Assembly (NCBI RefSeq): GCF_000006405.1
Contig: NW_003209261.1
Coordinates: 76,167-112,666, forward strand
DNA: 36,500 bases
Source: Perkinsus marinus ATCC 50983
Taxonomy: Eukaryota > Perkinsozoa > Perkinsida > Perkinsidae
Direction of reading: 5' to 3'
Position 1 is the stretch's first letter. Every line of letters starts with the position of its first letter. Of this stretch, positions 1-10,638 are shown piece by piece. A program made the position numbers and the translations under genes. The notes under the pieces were generated by a model. The model searched no databases. It had not been told where the DNA came from and saw only the letters and a list, made by a program, of their open reading frames with translations.

Positions 1-677
1 TCTCCATCAAGTGTGTCACTATAATTTCAAGTGAAGGCCTGGACTCCATCGTAGTGGGATTGTCCAACGGCCGAGCGCGAGTATATAATATGGTCTCTGA
101 GAGGACCAAGGTCGATTATATTCAACTCGAGGTATTCCGCGAGGAGGCGATAACGGCAGTAGCAGCTTTTCGTGGGAGGCGAATTCTGGTGGGGAGTGCC
201 TCAGGCGTGCTCGCATGGACGACGGTCCCGATCGAGAAGTCTCAATCGGCAAGGCTAGCTCGATTGGCCAGCGTACCTCTGCGTAACGGTAAGAGCTCAG
301 CATGGGTGATGGGGATATCGGTGTGCCCAGGGACGGAGGCTTTCTGTGCTACTCTCTCTGGTGGGCACCTGTGGGCGGGTTACATTAGGAAGCAGCCAGC
401 TGTGAGATGTGTGATGCAATCGACGTGGATGGTCAAGGGCCTATCTAGTGCTGTGTGTTTGTCCCATAGTCGAGTTGTAGCTGCTGGTGAGAAGTCAATC
501 TCTCTGTTGAAGATAGGCGCTACGCCGGCACCGCTCTGGACGCATGATGTGGGGTTTGCACCCCTGCGGCTCGGCCTAGTTGGACTTGACTTGATTGGAG
601 TCGTTGGACAGGGGTCTGCGATGAAGATATGGAGGGTGGAGGGGAGCGCTCCTGCAGTGCTGGTGGAGAACATGTGA
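1..677 (+). CDS. C-terminal part of a WD40/beta-propeller-like protein (5' cut by window)
   Basis: The frame is open from base 3, so the gene starts before the window. Several stretches look like propeller blades: VVGLSNGRARVYNM near the start, ILVGSASGVLAW further on, and AMKIWRV close to the end, each a small/Gly-rich turn followed by a hydrophobic strand ending in an aromatic residue. This is the WD40 style, but canonical WD dipeptides are missing, so the family call is tentative. The frame ends at TGA 675-677. A GTGAGT donor overlaps that stop; removing a 34-nt GTGAGT..CAG intron would move the end to TAA 736-738. The last 112 nt of the CDS lie inside the duplicated 1,119-bp unit and recur at 1685-1796. 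Partner and role cannot be told. Confidence 0.55.
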   Translation, partial: SIKCVTIISSEGLDSIVVGLSNGRARVYNMVSERTKVDYIQLEVFREEAITAVAAFRGRRILVGSASGVLAWTTVPIEKSQSARLARLASVPLRNGKSSAWVMGISVCPGTEAFCATLSGGHLWAGYIRKQPAVRCVMQSTWMVKGLSSAVCLSHSRVVAAGEKSISLLKIGATPAPLWTHDVGFAPLRLGLVGLDLIGVVGQGSAMKIWRVEGSAPAVLVENM

Positions 678-1684
678 GTGACCTGGCTCGCGTGGCTCAA
701 TCTACAGCTGTTGTGAAGCAATGGCGATCGGGCTGTAAATATTCATAGTGCGTGTGCCTGTTACGGGTTAAATTTATAGCGTGCCTCGATGAAGCTGAGA
801 ATTGTCGAACATTCTGAGTCTTAGGCTAGATTAATGCTACATAGCAGAAGTGATGGACTTGCTATGGGACTCTGTGATTCACAACTTCAGAGGGTTTCTA
901 ATGATAACGAATCGCTATGGTGGCGGTTGTTCATTCGCGTCGCTAACTGGTATTTGGGAATTCGATCGAAAGCTCATCACATGTGTCATGGGTTGAATGT
1001 CTTACATGATAAACGAACCTCTGAGGTCGAGACGGGAGTTTCCTCTCTACCGTTTTATCAGGTGTATTCCTGTGCCGTGGACGGCAGCGGCGGAGACAGG
1101 TGCAATACTCTGCAATGGCGAGGGGCAGCAATCGAGTTGCTGGTACACTCATGACGCTATGGTGGCAGAAGTGAGTGCATCTTTGCAGCACTGACGATGA
1201 TCATGATGATAATTCAGTTGAATCTTTCTCGGTCTACCTTGTGTTGGGGGCAGTGGGTTTGAGAATGGTGAGGGACCCATCTAGCTTTGCGAAATACCGT
1301 TCCTCAGAGTTTGATAACAATTAAGAAAATGTTCTCAATGTAATGACATTTACATGGGAAACTGATTGAAGAATATGCTCCTAGCCATACGTGGAAAATT
1401 CAAAATGAGTTCGCCCCGGGAACATTATAGGTTCCTGGATGATTTCCAGGATGGTTTCCTGGACGTTCAGACGTTTCGCCTTGGCTCGAAAAGATAGGTA
1501 TCAACAAACCCTGTGCCCGAAGCAACAACAACCACAACGTGAAAAACTCCTGAGACCCAGGGAACCAAATATGACGGATAACGTCGTAGCGTGTGAAGTA
1601 GCATGCATACACAGACTCGAAGCTACACGGAAGATTACATGTGATAGAGCTCTCCGTTAGCAACACCTGCACCGTCTGCATGAT
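566..1684. repeat. Tandem duplication, copy 1 (1,119 bp)
   Basis: Bases 566-1684 recur at 1685-2803 head to tail with an exact 1,119-bp offset. I saw one difference (T in CCTAGTTGG here, G in copy 2, about 18 bp from the junction). The 5-mer GCGGC sits at the left edge, the junction and the right edge (566, 1685, 2804), consistent with a microhomology-mediated duplication. The unit holds the last 112 nt of the propeller CDS plus about 1 kb of 3' flank in which I recognise no gene. Open frames inside it have no recognisable domain. Confidence 0.95.
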
Positions 1685-1796
1685 GCGGCTCGGCCGAGTT
1701 GGACTTGACTTGATTGGAGTCGTTGGACAGGGGTCTGCGATGAAGATATGGAGGGTGGAGGGGAGCGCTCCTGCAGTGCTGGTGGAGAACATGTGA
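1685..1796 (+). pseudogene. Duplicated 3' tail of the propeller-like gene
   Basis: Copy-2 version of the last codons of the upstream CDS, ending in the same TGA (1794-1796). It has no upstream exon of its own, so it is a gene fragment produced by the duplication. Confidence 0.8.
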
Positions 1797-2803
1797 GTGA
1801 CCTGGCTCGCGTGGCTCAATCTACAGCTGTTGTGAAGCAATGGCGATCGGGCTGTAAATATTCATAGTGCGTGTGCCTGTTACGGGTTAAATTTATAGCG
1901 TGCCTCGATGAAGCTGAGAATTGTCGAACATTCTGAGTCTTAGGCTAGATTAATGCTACATAGCAGAAGTGATGGACTTGCTATGGGACTCTGTGATTCA
2001 CAACTTCAGAGGGTTTCTAATGATAACGAATCGCTATGGTGGCGGTTGTTCATTCGCGTCGCTAACTGGTATTTGGGAATTCGATCGAAAGCTCATCACA
2101 TGTGTCATGGGTTGAATGTCTTACATGATAAACGAACCTCTGAGGTCGAGACGGGAGTTTCCTCTCTACCGTTTTATCAGGTGTATTCCTGTGCCGTGGA
2201 CGGCAGCGGCGGAGACAGGTGCAATACTCTGCAATGGCGAGGGGCAGCAATCGAGTTGCTGGTACACTCATGACGCTATGGTGGCAGAAGTGAGTGCATC
2301 TTTGCAGCACTGACGATGATCATGATGATAATTCAGTTGAATCTTTCTCGGTCTACCTTGTGTTGGGGGCAGTGGGTTTGAGAATGGTGAGGGACCCATC
2401 TAGCTTTGCGAAATACCGTTCCTCAGAGTTTGATAACAATTAAGAAAATGTTCTCAATGTAATGACATTTACATGGGAAACTGATTGAAGAATATGCTCC
2501 TAGCCATACGTGGAAAATTCAAAATGAGTTCGCCCCGGGAACATTATAGGTTCCTGGATGATTTCCAGGATGGTTTCCTGGACGTTCAGACGTTTCGCCT
2601 TGGCTCGAAAAGATAGGTATCAACAAACCCTGTGCCCGAAGCAACAACAACCACAACGTGAAAAACTCCTGAGACCCAGGGAACCAAATATGACGGATAA
2701 CGTCGTAGCGTGTGAAGTAGCATGCATACACAGACTCGAAGCTACACGGAAGATTACATGTGATAGAGCTCTCCGTTAGCAACACCTGCACCGTCTGCAT
2801 GAT
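1685..2803. repeat. Tandem duplication, copy 2 (1,119 bp)
   Basis: Second unit of the tandem pair. Near identity implies either a very recent duplication or an assembly artefact. It ends at GCGGC 2804-2808, after which the sequence is unique. Confidence 0.95.
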
Positions 2804-2860
2804 GCGGCCGGCACGTGATGGACGTCACCATTGGCGGCGTCTCAAACTGTATATGCGTGC

Positions 2861-2968
2861 ATGTCTCCTCTGGATCCTAGTTACACAACTGGGCTGTCCG
2901 AGGATGTTTCAGATGAGGAGGAGGTCGACAGAGTCTACAACTTGTGGCTCGTGAGCCTGCAAGATTGA
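2861..2968 (+). other. Candidate short coding exon, 35 codons
   Basis: ATG-initiated frame with an acidic segment (SEDVSDEEEVDRVYNLWL) then TGA 2966-2968. A GTGAGC donor at 2951 follows the Leu codon, so this could be a first exon rather than a whole gene. I could not chain it to a downstream exon and do not recognise a family. Confidence 0.25.
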
Positions 2969-3615
2969 CTTGACAAGAGTGTTCTAGAATTGTACGGTTT
3001 TGGTGTAGCCACCTACGATTGAAGCTTTTCGATACCTCCCTGCTGACTGCCATTCATGCTACATCGATATGTTCATACTGTATGAACTATACAGATGAAA
3101 TGATAACATCCTAGTAGGACTTGGGAAATGCACGCTGTGGTAGTGGGTTACTACCAGTGTATCTGATGTGTGGACGAATGTTGGGCTCTCAGTCTGGGAG
3201 TTATCAGTGATAACCTATCACAGGAACTACAGTTGAGTCTGACGGCGCTGCGTCCTTATTCACAGTAACACTCAATGACCGTGCCTGTAAGCTGACAAAA
3301 TGTCATCCGTCTTCATAGAAGCAGTTCGCGAGATGTTCTGAGCATCGAATTGTCGTCACAGCTGCTAGTAGCTGTCGAACTTTCTTCAGGGAATCAGTTG
3401 ACTCATCGTGTAGTTGTTAGTGGACGATTCCATTATCATCAAGGGTTGTAATTGCTGCCGCATAGTCTCGGGAAAAATCACACAATACTTGTGAGGATAC
3501 GTCGAGTCGCTGTGTGACAAGAGCTAGATGTTGAATAACCTCCCTCGCCGTTTTGAGTACCCAGTCAGTTCAAGAGCCGACTATAGTTGATGATGAAGTT
3601 TTCTTGTGATGATAG
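2969..3615. other. Stretch with no supported gene
   Basis: Stops are frequent in all frames and I see no recognisable domain, RNA gene or repeat. Confidence 0.4.
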
Positions 3616-3850
3616 TTGTTATCGAAAGTGTCCTCCTCTACAACAGCGGTAGACTTGAAGACTTTCCTCTCGGCGCCCATCAAGCCCGAGGCACCAGTTG
3701 ATTCTGGTGTTGCCAACGCTACTACTTCCCTCCAGGAGGTGGCGTTTGCGAGGAAGCCTAGATGCCTCGTGTGAGTATCGTATTATCGCCTCTCAGCTAT
3801 CATGATTCAGTATTGTTGTTGGCAGATATCTCATCCGTCGTCTTGGCTGA
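3616..3850 (+). other. Candidate coding exons of an unrecognised gene
   Basis: From 3616 an open frame reads with coding-like composition through TAVDLKTFLSAPIKPEAPVD and ends at a good donor, GTGAGT 3771. Splicing to the AG at 3810 (40-nt intron) would add a short hydrophobic/basic tail and stop at TGA 3848-3850. No start codon is visible in frame, so upstream exons would be needed. No family recognised; it may belong to the gene at 3937-4558. Confidence 0.3.
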
Positions 3851-3936
3851 GGTTTATGCCAGTACGCAGCCTTAAGACTCTCAGCAATCGCCGAGGTTAG
3901 TGCTATGGTTTGGACTCCTATTCCATAATGTGGTAG

Positions 3937-4558
3937 ATGTTGGCTGCGGACTTCAATTGTGATCATGTTCTAGTAACATGGCAGCAAGGCGATAAGGATG
4001 CCTTGGACAATTACAACGATGCTAAAGTAACTCTACGTGTTGTTAGTCGTTGTAGTGATCTCGAGGTGTTTAGGTATCTGATCCTACTCGTCTTTATTCT
4101 GCTTCTGATGATAAACTGTAACGTCGTGTACTGTCCATGTATTATCATTCTTGTCGTCCACAGATACCGGGCCTGTCATGCTCACGGTTGTTGGTCTATG
4201 ATGAAGACTCTCACCCAGCGGGAATTTCTGAGCGGTAGTTTTTTCAAGGTATTGGAATATTCTTTTTTTTGTTTTACTCTGTTGACCTCAGAAAATGGGT
4301 AGCTTCAACCACAACTATAAGGGAGGTAGCCTCAATGGTTCTGCTGTAGTGATCCTTGAGAAAACTAAGAATGGTGAAGCAGTAGATGTTGTGTAAGGCT
4401 TCAACATCAATGTTGGCTGCAGTATTATGACTGTTTATAGGTATTCGGTTGTTAATAGCGAATCACTAGATGCCAGTGGTGTGGTGAAGGCTCTCGGTGG
4501 GAGTGAGGATCAAGCTTCCCTGGCGGCTAAGAAGGCCGATGAAGCTGTTGACAAGTGA
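3937..4558 (+). CDS. Unrecognised small protein, 4 exons (start uncertain)
   Basis: Model exons 3937-4073, 4164-4248, 4292-4392 and 4441-4558 join in phase to 146 codons. The last two are the best supported: they read MGSFNHNYKGG..SAVVILEKTKNG, then across a 48-nt GTAAGG..TATAG intron into YSVVNSESLDASGVVKALGG and a Lys/Asp/Ala-rich end (KKADEAVDK) before TGA 4556-4558. Exon 1 carries FNCDHVLVTWQQGDKDALDN. The true start may lie upstream, or at the ATG 4295 in exon 3, which would give a protein of about 71 residues. The alternation of short hydrophobic strands suggests a beta-rich fold, but I do not recognise the family. Confidence 0.4.
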
Positions 4559-5165
4559 GGCTCTCCTCGCGCATTCGCGTTAATTACGTGTTCATCATTG
4601 ATTATGCTAGTTTTGTTGTGTCCTTACTTTGCTCATCGTTGTGATCGTACTCTAGTTGTTCTTAATGGCTACTGTTGCTTGTAGATCGTTCCTTTCCTTA
4701 GGTATACATCAGAACGTGGTTAGGAATGGAATGGTCCTGTTGACGGAGAGTATTAGATCGTGTTTCGAACGAATGAAGCGACTCAGTGAATTCCTATGGA
4801 AGCTGAATCGATGATGATGTCTCGTTGCACGAGTATTTTCTACTCTTCCGTTTTCGGTCATCTATCCAATCAACTTATTTATTATTGATCTTATTTAACT
4901 TTTCACGCTGTTGAGGATTGAGTTCCGCTCGAGTTTGGATGGGGTATTGGGTGCCGATTTGAACGCTTCGTTGAACGTTGGTAATCGCGTTAGTGGGATG
5001 GCGAATAATTTTCAAGTCGTATGTTGGTGGTCATAAAGGTATCCATGTGTGTTCCAAAGTGGTTTTCCTATCCAAAGCAAGGTATTAGTATTTATAATCA
5101 AACTCTACTTGATTCGTCAAATTTGTACGCGGTGTATTTTATATTCTTGAAATAAAATCATATGT
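4559..5165. other. Intergenic stretch without a supported gene
   Basis: Probably the 3' flank of the preceding gene and upstream region of HBS1. No conserved domain, RNA or repeat was seen before the tRNA-like sequence at 5166. Confidence 0.4.
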
Positions 5166-5234
5166 GATAGTGCCGAGATTCGAACTCGGGATCTTGCGAA
5201 GTCGAAGTGTGAACAATACCATTACACTATAAAA
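5166..5234 (-). repeat. tRNA-like sequence (probable tRNA pseudogene)
   Basis: On the minus strand an A-box-like TAGTGTAATGG lies at tRNA spacing from a B-box-like GAGTTCGAATC. The T-arm is perfect (CCGAG/CTCGG around TTCGAAT), and the flanks pair 6 of 7 as an acceptor stem (TATAGTG with CACTATC). D- and anticodon stems do not fold well, so I do not assign an anticodon or call it functional. Together with the many intronic tRNA-like sequences it looks like a dispersed tRNA-derived unit. Confidence 0.45.
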
Positions 5235-5406
5235 GTAGTGATTGTGTAGATTTTTCTTTCCCTTACGATGTCTCGTCACGATATTCGTGTAGACGATGTA
5301 GTTATCCCGTCTCTTCTCATAAGCCAGGCGCGTGAATATTCGTGGAACCGTCTATATTCTGTAGTTTTTTTCTCATCAATCTCCCGCATATTGGTCCTCT
5401 CCCGCA

Positions 5407-8400
5407 ATGGCTCATCGAAGGGTTAAGAATATAGACTATGATGAGGAGGAGCACGGCTATTATGATGAATATTATGACTACGAGGATTATGGCGGTGACG
5501 GTGACTACTGGGACGCCGATGGTGGGAACTGGTAATGATATTTTCACATTGTTAACGAGGTGTCCGAGAGAAGATCCTCAAACACTGCTTGCCTTTACCG
5601 TGAATAATCGTCGGTCTACAGTACGTGGCAATTTGATATGCAAATGTGGAGAATGCTGGTTTTCAATTCCGGAATTGAGGATTGATTGATCGCTATCATA
5701 GTCTTTTTCATCACAACTTCATAGCAATGTTGACATTCATTTCGGAGAATAGCGCTCATTATCTACCCTTGCATATCGGATCTAAACGTATTGTACTTCG
5801 ATACGTTCCCTAGGGCGGCAGCGCTAGACCCCGGTTACTATCATCAGGTCCTACCAAGGTCAACCTAAATCGAAGCCTAAGAGCAAGGCAAAAGATGTCA
5901 AGGGTGAGTAGTGAGGGTTACTCTCTATCACCCCATTATTGCAATATATGTTCGCTTCCCGCAGTTGAGCTCAGGAGCTTACTCGCAGTATGAGTTCACA
6001 TACAAATTGGGTTAGAAATGTACAGAAATCAGCAAGAATTTCTCGAGGTTCCTCTGGAATATTCATGTTGTCACCAATACGCACTGTTGAGCATGTGCTA
6101 TCTCCTCCCTAGTGCCTTCCCATAATCGGACCTTTTCAATATGTGATCACTAGTTATAGTAGTTATGTAAATTACTGAACTAGTGCAGTAGAGGTCGTAC
6201 AGGTAAAGCTGGCAGGCATTCCACCAAAACAGTCGATGCAACGAAGAATCACCATGCTCCACTGAATGAGACGCCAACGGCAACGGCAGCAGCAGCATCA
6301 ATAGGTATTATCGGTTCGGGTGGATGGGTCTATGGAGGATGTATCGTCGTGATGGTCGGAAGGTATTCAATTTTCCGAGGCATGGATGTATTCATCCCCA
6401 CTGTTGCGATTTTGCGTGACCGTTCTTACGGGTTTCCACAGGGAAATTAAAGTGTAAGAGGATTGTTAACATTTTGAAATCGAATAGAAAATTGCGAGTG
6501 TTATGAGCGTTTTTCGATGCTACTGGTTGTGGTGACACGGGAGAGTGCTAAATCCGGCTCCGTTTCTAATAATCATTCGTGGGAGTGTTGATGAAAATCT
6601 TCATATTATTGAACGTTGGGGAATTATCACTATTTGGGGTTGTACACTAGTTCGCATGATATGATAGGTCCTGCAGAGCGTATGAAGAGTCATGATGAAG
6701 TCGTTGAGGAGGTCCAAGGACGAGTGAAGGATGTAGGGCTTCTGCCCAAGGGAAGGGTGAGGGTCCCTCACAGAGGGAACCCAGGTTCGATCCCATGCGA
6801 GGGCGTTATTATTTCATGGCAGGTGCAGCAGTTAGTGCGGCAGTCATCTCGGTCGTTATCTCGGGCGGAAGAGCTAGTGAAGCAAGACGTGGAGGAGATG
6901 AAATCGAATAAAGAGGAGATGATGACACAGGTATCTGAGGTTCTCGTGCGGAAGATACAAAATAGGTCGGATACTGTCCATCAGGCTCTGCATATTCCTA
7001 AGATGTGTCTGGTCGTTGTTGGTCACGTGGATTCCGGCAAGAGCACTTTGATGGGACATCTTCTAGTAGAACTAGTGAGTATATATACCGTTGCCGGGGA
7101 TCGAACCCGGGATCTCCCATTATCAGGGTAACATATCATCACGAGAGATGCATCGGTTCACTAGAGATGCCGCAGCATGCGGTAAGCAGAGCTTCGAGTA
7201 TGCCTGGGTAAGTTGGACCTCTTCCCACAAACGTCACGCGTTCCCTCTAGGTGTTAGATGAAGGCTCGGATGAGAGGGCGAGAGGCGTTACCATAGACGT
7301 TTGTGTTAAACACTTCACCACACCTAAGGGGACTAGGGTGATGATAGCCGTTGAGGTTATCACCTCCTCATGTTATAGTGTAGGTAACTCTTCTGGATGC
7401 TCCCGGTCATAAGGATTTCGTCCCCAACATGCTCCTGGGAGCAGTCCAAGCGGACTTCGCTATAGTGCTGGCTGATGTGAAGGACTTTGATAAAGGATTC
7501 ACTCGAGGGGGTAGTACAGTTTCGTTTATGCTTGTGATATTCTCATTACCTGGCTGTTGGGATTTTGTCACGCGCCACGAAATTGCATGTGCGGCTGACT
7601 ATCGTGAAGAACATTCAGGTCAAACCAAGGAGCATATAAGGTTGTTGAGAGCCCTCGGTATCAACAGGATTATAGTGGCCATCAATAAGATGGATCTAGT
7701 CGGTAGTGCCGGGTGATTGTAGTACTGGTTAAATGCCTAGTCTCGTGTAACAGTATACTGTTTACCATTATACTTATTGAGATCTGTGATCGGACTTTGA
7801 AGTGGAGGGAGATTGAGGAGTTTGATGTCGGATTGAGCACAGTTTATATTATGTTAGTCTTTCCAATACTGGTTGTCTCTGTGGGAAAATTGGTTCGGTG
7901 GTATAATTCGCAGTTAGATCGTATTGCTCCCAGGTTCGATTCCTTGTCGAAGTATAGTATATCGTCTCCTCGATCAGATTACTCCCAAGGTCCTTATAAC
8001 AGAGTCCGTGATGAGCTCGAGAATTTCATAGGAGGGGAGTGCAGTTTTAAAAGCCACAATGTTTCCTATGTAGTGCATAGAAGGACTAGCGAGCTCTGGG
8101 TAGGTGCGTCTGTTCTAGATACCAACGGCGGGCTTTGTCGGAGAGAATCTGGTGACTCGAGAGAATCCCAAGCTAATGTCATGGTGGCAAGGTAAGCTGA
8201 TGCGGATGGGAACACAAGTGGTCTTTAGTGAGTGTTAGCCGTGGAATGTACGAGGTATCGCGATGTCCTATCCTCGGGCAGTCAGGGTTGCCTTTTATGT
8301 GAATTGTGACCTTGAGAACAATGTTAGATTGCCATAGGTTCGTGTGTGATTTTACGCTCTCTTTGATATGCGTCCGCTGCTCTGATGGTGATGATGATGA

Positions 8401-10086
8401 TCATTCCCTGCTCACCTACAGCAGTTTGATCGACATTGCTATCGTGATGGTCGCCTGTTCCCACGCTTTTCACTGAAAAGTTTTCACCGGCCGCTATAGT
8501 GTTCACTGTAGCACATAATCAATTGGAATGCCGCTGGATATTATGTCGGTATTTTGTCGTTGACATCTGTAGTGTCATGAATGCAAACGGTTTCATTATC
8601 CAGTGATTCACATGATAGTAGTATTCCTTCCGGTAGGTGACACGTTGGTGACAGCTATCGACAAACTTGCAGAGTCGGCTTCTACTGATAGTGCTGTTGC
8701 CACGAAGGCATCGCTCTCTGCTCCCTTGAGGATAGCAGTGGCTGATGTATACAAGTCCAGCAGTGGGGCTCAGGTGAGGATATCTGAGGTTCAACTTGGC
8801 ATTATCCTTTGGCAAGCACGCATGTTTTCTGTCAGATATCAGGTCGAGTTGAGCAAGGAACATTCAAGAGCGGGCAGAAGATCGTTGTGCTTCCTGGTCG
8901 GGGAGATGACTCGAGTGTGTGTACAATCAGAAATGTGTAAGCTGTTGTTGAACTGGTTTGGAGGCACTTGCGGTGGTCATCATATTAAAACACCCTCAGT
9001 GTCTATTACCCCTTTCTATAGTGGAAGGTTATCGCTCCTTACTTACTGTGAAAGTTGCGGTGGCCATAGTAGAGTCTATCTTCAAATATGGCATCGTATT
9101 ATGCTTAGTCGCTCTGTTCATCTCCATCATTTCTATACTTTTGTCAACGCACGAATGCCGATTAACCGAGTACAGGATGAGCAAATTATAGATACCGTAA
9201 TGGTGAAGACGTACAGATGAGTGTTAATGCTGAGGGGTACCCTGGAGACTATATCGATCTAGCAACACTGCAAGGTGAGGAGGATACCCGAGATATTCTT
9301 TAGCACTATCTTCATGCTCATAGGTGTGGACCCGTACATGGTCATCAGAGGTTCGGTGCTCTGTGCTGCTGCTGCCAATAGCACAGCCTGCCAAGTCTCC
9401 ACAGTCATACGAGCTAAGATTGTTGTTTTCGATACCTCGGTACCGATCGTGAAGGGTCAGCAGGTGAACTAAGGGGAGTATTAATCGACTTGTTGGGAAT
9501 GGTATCTTTCAGGTCATGTTGTATGCTCATGCGTGTGTGGAATCTGCAACGGTAACTAGATTCGTTAGGCTCGAAGGGAAGAAGGCTCCACCCCCAGGAG
9601 TTCGTGCTAAACCCATCAAGTAAGCTTCGACTCAGCTCGACAACTGTTGGCAACAACGATAGGACGTGAAGTTCATGCTGACTTTTTTTATCATCCTCTC
9701 ATTACATATTTGTCTCGCGTGTTTATATCATTTCTTGATATATCCTGATATTCTATCGTGTTCTCCCTGACCATTTGAACTCAAGGAATCCACCTCATTA
9801 TTGGACGCTGTTCTGAGCTGAATTCGTATAATTTCGAGTTCCGAATTTGAATGACTGTAACGATTAGATTGTCAGGTGTTTGACCAAAGGGGATTGTTGC
9901 ACAGTGGAATTGACGTTGCAGCATCCGATCTGTACGGACCCTATAGGTAACACAACATCTTGGCGCTGTACTTTCAGTTGTCATTTGAGCTCAGGCCACA
10001 AGGGGTCGCTTGCCAAGGCAACGAGTTTGTCGAGAGTCGTCTTACGTGACCGGGGGGAGACTGTTGCAGCAGGATTGATAGTTTGA
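5407..10086 (+). CDS. HBS1: HBS1-type translational GTPase (ribosome rescue), 18 exons, 623 aa
   Basis: Exons: 5407-5531, 5848-5903, 6203-6304, 6668-6756, 6823-7074, 7127-7207, 7251-7337, 7384-7510, 7619-7702, 7978-8069, 8119-8191, 8637-8773, 8836-8934, 9217-9274, 9324-9463, 9513-9619, 9876-9946, 9995-10086; total 1,872 nt, in phase. The N-terminus is an acidic Tyr/Asp-rich stretch (IDYDEEEHGYYDEYYDYED) as in the HBS1 N-domain. The EF-1alpha-type G domain has G1 GHVDSGKS (191-198), RGVTIDV, DAPGHKD (269-275) and NKMD (329-332), then ISGRVEQGTFKSG (domain 2) and a C-terminus ending VVLRDRGETVAAGLIV (domain 3). Hbs1 acts with Dom34/Pelota to split stalled ribosomes in the cytosol. FEYAWVLDEGSDERARG and the N-domain favour HBS1 over eRF3, which is the alternative. 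Length is close to yeast Hbs1. Introns run 43-445 nt; several carry tRNA-like sequence. Confidence 0.92.
5961..6109 (+). repeat. Dispersed repeat R1, copy a (HBS1 intron 2)
   Basis: Starts around GTTGAGCTCAGGAGCTTAC and ends around TTGTCACCAATACG..GAGCATGTGC. It shares an ordered set of blocks with copies at 11741, 13195 and 22849: GAGCTCAGG, TTTACATAYAAATTSGG, ACAGAAA, GAATTT/CC..TCTCG, TGTCACCAA and GACCATGTGC. It lies in the HBS1 intron 5904-6202, in sense orientation. Confidence 0.75.
6757..6822 (+). repeat. HBS1 intron with T-arm/B-box-like sequence
   Basis: This 66-nt intron contains GGTTCGATCCC (6784-6794), an exact B-box consensus. It is flanked by CCCTC (6765-6769) and GAGGG (6799-6803), which could pair like the inner part of an acceptor stem. 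The intron length is a multiple of three and the frame stays open through it, so retention would be tolerated. Confidence 0.6.
7075..7126 (-). repeat. 52-nt HBS1 intron built around an antisense tRNA T-arm
   Basis: On the minus strand, 7094-7110 reads CCGGGTTCGATCCCCGG, a perfect 5-bp T-stem with a 7-nt TTCGATC loop, occupying a third of the intron. Splice sites are GTGAGT and TATCAG. Splicing is supported by the restored reading VEL-GNISSREMHRF, matching the HBS1 family. Confidence 0.7.
7567..7585 (-). repeat. A-box-like motif in HBS1 intron 7511-7618
   Basis: The minus strand reads AATTTCGTGGCGCGTGAC, matching the A-box-like family also found near 24208, 26288, 30117 and 30612. Confidence 0.5.
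7889..7943 (+). repeat. tRNA-Gly-like sequence in HBS1 intron 7703-7977
   Basis: TGGTTCGGTGGTATAATTCG at the 5' side resembles the D-arm of eukaryotic tRNA-Gly (TGGTTCAGTGGTAGAATTC). After about 22 nt it is followed by CAGGTTCGATTCC, a B-box. The spacing is shorter than a full tRNA, so it is a degenerate, tRNA-derived sequence. Confidence 0.6.
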
Positions 10087-10638
10087 ATTATACACACTTT
10101 ACTATACATTTCCTGTCACATTGCTCGCTATTCTCGAATATTCTCCTGGTTATCGCTTATAACAGACTTGCATCGCGCTGAGTTGGACACTCCAGTAACT
10201 GTCACCTTTCGTGGTATGCGATGTGACAACATTCATATTTCCTCGCCAATACCGAATTCCTCGTGCTAGGGCAGTTCGTGTATCATTTCACCAAGGATGA
10301 TTGCATATTGGGTTGAGAGGACTGTCTCTCACTAATCACTATAAGCAAGCTTGAGTTCGAGGTACTGGACAGACTACGGAACTAAGCCAAGTCAGAGTCT
10401 CTGGTATCTTGCGATGTTGCCAAATGCTTTAGTGGGAATCCATTGCCCGTTCCAATGAGCCTTCCGCGAGTGTACCTTAGTCTCATGAAAGAAGCATGTC
10501 CATGAAACATGAGCACAGATTGAAAATCAGAAGCACCTCTGGTCACTGAGTATTCACGACACAAAACGTGCGAACTTGAAAAAAGGAAGATACAGTTATG
10601 ATTTGCAAGTTTCGCATCCAGCACCGCTGAATGTACTA
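10087..10638. other. Convergent intergenic region, no gene seen
   Basis: Lies between the 3' ends of HBS1 (+) and the Rab-like gene (-). An open frame on the minus strand (10382-10648) has no recognisable domain and is not supported. Confidence 0.4.

Noticed and set aside
834-2313. Duplicated open frames of 65-106 codons on both strands within the tandem unit
   Set aside because: No domain, no consistent splice structure and mutually overlapping frames. They appear twice only because the 1,119-bp unit is duplicated.
5166-5234. A functional tRNA gene
   Set aside because: A-box, B-box, T-arm and most of an acceptor stem are present, but D- and anticodon stems do not form and no anticodon can be placed, so it is reported only as tRNA-like.
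7703-8118. Long open frame through 7713-8195 as one continuous HBS1 exon
   Set aside because: It passes through a tRNA-Gly-like intron and reads hydrophobic sequence foreign to the family. Splicing to 7978 and removing 8070-8118 restores VDYSQ..YNRVRDELENF and IPTAGFVGENLVTRE, as in HBS1.
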